This document shows, piece by piece, positions 6,137 to 6,351 of a stretch of 6,351 bases of DNA. Numbering within the stretch: the stretch's first letter is position 1; every line of letters begins with the position of its first letter. This stretch comes from Phycisphaerae bacterium (GTDB lineage: Bacteria > Planctomycetota > Phycisphaerae > Sedimentisphaerales > Anaerobacaceae), in contig JAUVYZ010000122.1 of the NCBI GenBank assembly GCA_030602845.1, positions 1 to 6,351 on the forward strand, written 5' to 3'. The position numbers were made by a program, and so were the translations under genes. The notes under the pieces are model-generated. The model had not been told where the DNA came from, made no database searches, and was given only the letters and a program-made list of their open reading frames with translations.

Positions 6137-6351
6137 TCACTCGCTGCTTCTGTCGCTTTGGGTCAGCTCCTTGATACGTTTTTCTATAAATTCTTTACGC
6201 TTCTGAGGCAGCCCGCCTTTTTTGAGAACCTCCTGATAATTCTCCAGCGCATCTGCTCTGCGAATAGCCAGTCGTTTATCCCAGATATACGCGGCCTTAA
6301 ACCTCGCAGGATATATCGTATCAGGGTCCCACTGATAGGTCCGTTCGTAGT
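6137..6351 (-). CDS. 3' end of an unidentified protein, possibly TPR-like (partial)
   Basis: An open frame enters from the right edge and ends at TGA 6137-6139, giving the last 70 residues of a protein whose start lies outside the window. The visible part begins YERTYQWDPD and is rich in charged and aromatic residues. Residues about 15-62 look like consecutive amphipathic helices, with alanine and aromatic spacing (FKAAYIWDKRLAIRRADALE) reminiscent of a tetratricopeptide repeat followed by a basic helix. No catalytic motif is seen. A second in-frame TGA lies one codon after the first. The intrinsic terminator about 40 nt downstream fits this as the last gene of its transcription unit, separate from tilS. 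That it is coding is fairly certain from residue composition and frame; the TPR assignment is a guess from helix pattern. Confidence 0.72.
   Translation of the reverse strand, partial: YERTYQWDPDTIYPARFKAAYIWDKRLAIRRADALENYQEVLKKGGLPQKRKEFIEKRIKELTQSDRSSE

Noticed and set aside
1..6351. CRISPR array, tRNA, riboswitch, insertion sequence or phage signal
   Set aside because: No regularly spaced repeats, cloverleaf, transposase-like frame or terminal inverted repeats were seen; genes fill almost the whole window.

Overview
The window looks like a chromosomal fragment of a polysaccharide-degrading bacterium, most likely a planctomycete of the Phycisphaerae/Sedimentisphaerales type. This is an inference from gene style: several S1-family sulfatases in tandem, each with a twin-arginine 'RRDFLK' lipoprotein-like leader, and one with a chitobiase-C-like tail. 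Kiritimatiellota or Lentisphaerota are alternatives. No rRNA, tRNA, CRISPR array or insertion sequence is visible.

Every gene I can support is on the minus strand, so transcription runs from high to low coordinates. In that order: the 3' end of an unidentified helical, possibly TPR-like protein (6137-6351, 5' end outside the window); a strong intrinsic terminator (6058-6094); tilS, tRNA(Ile)-lysidine synthase (4565-6046); sulfatase A (3151-4572), overlapping the tilS stop by 8 nt; sulfatase B (1766-3133) after a 17-nt gap; and sulfatase C (58-1707) after a 58-nt gap. A Shine-Dalgarno at 12-16, correctly spaced from a possible start codon straddling position 1, suggests that the run continues into another gene beyond the left edge.

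The three sulfatases differ in their mature parts (CSPYR, CSPSR and CAPTR active-site motifs). All three have the arginine pair at residues 8-9 and a candidate lipidated cysteine at residue 27. They are probably folded and formylglycine-modified in the cytoplasm, exported by Tat, and anchored on the cell envelope to remove different sulfate groups from a sulfated glycan. No formylglycine-generating enzyme, glycoside hydrolase or transporter is encoded here, so the substrate cannot be read from the window.

The points most worth a second look are the fusion of housekeeping tilS to the head of a sulfatase operon, a terminator only 11 nt before a tilS start with no Shine-Dalgarno, and a 5' segment (ribosome-binding region plus signal peptide) shared at DNA level by sulfatases A and C although their catalytic domains look like different subfamilies. 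I see no clearly new type of biological system.
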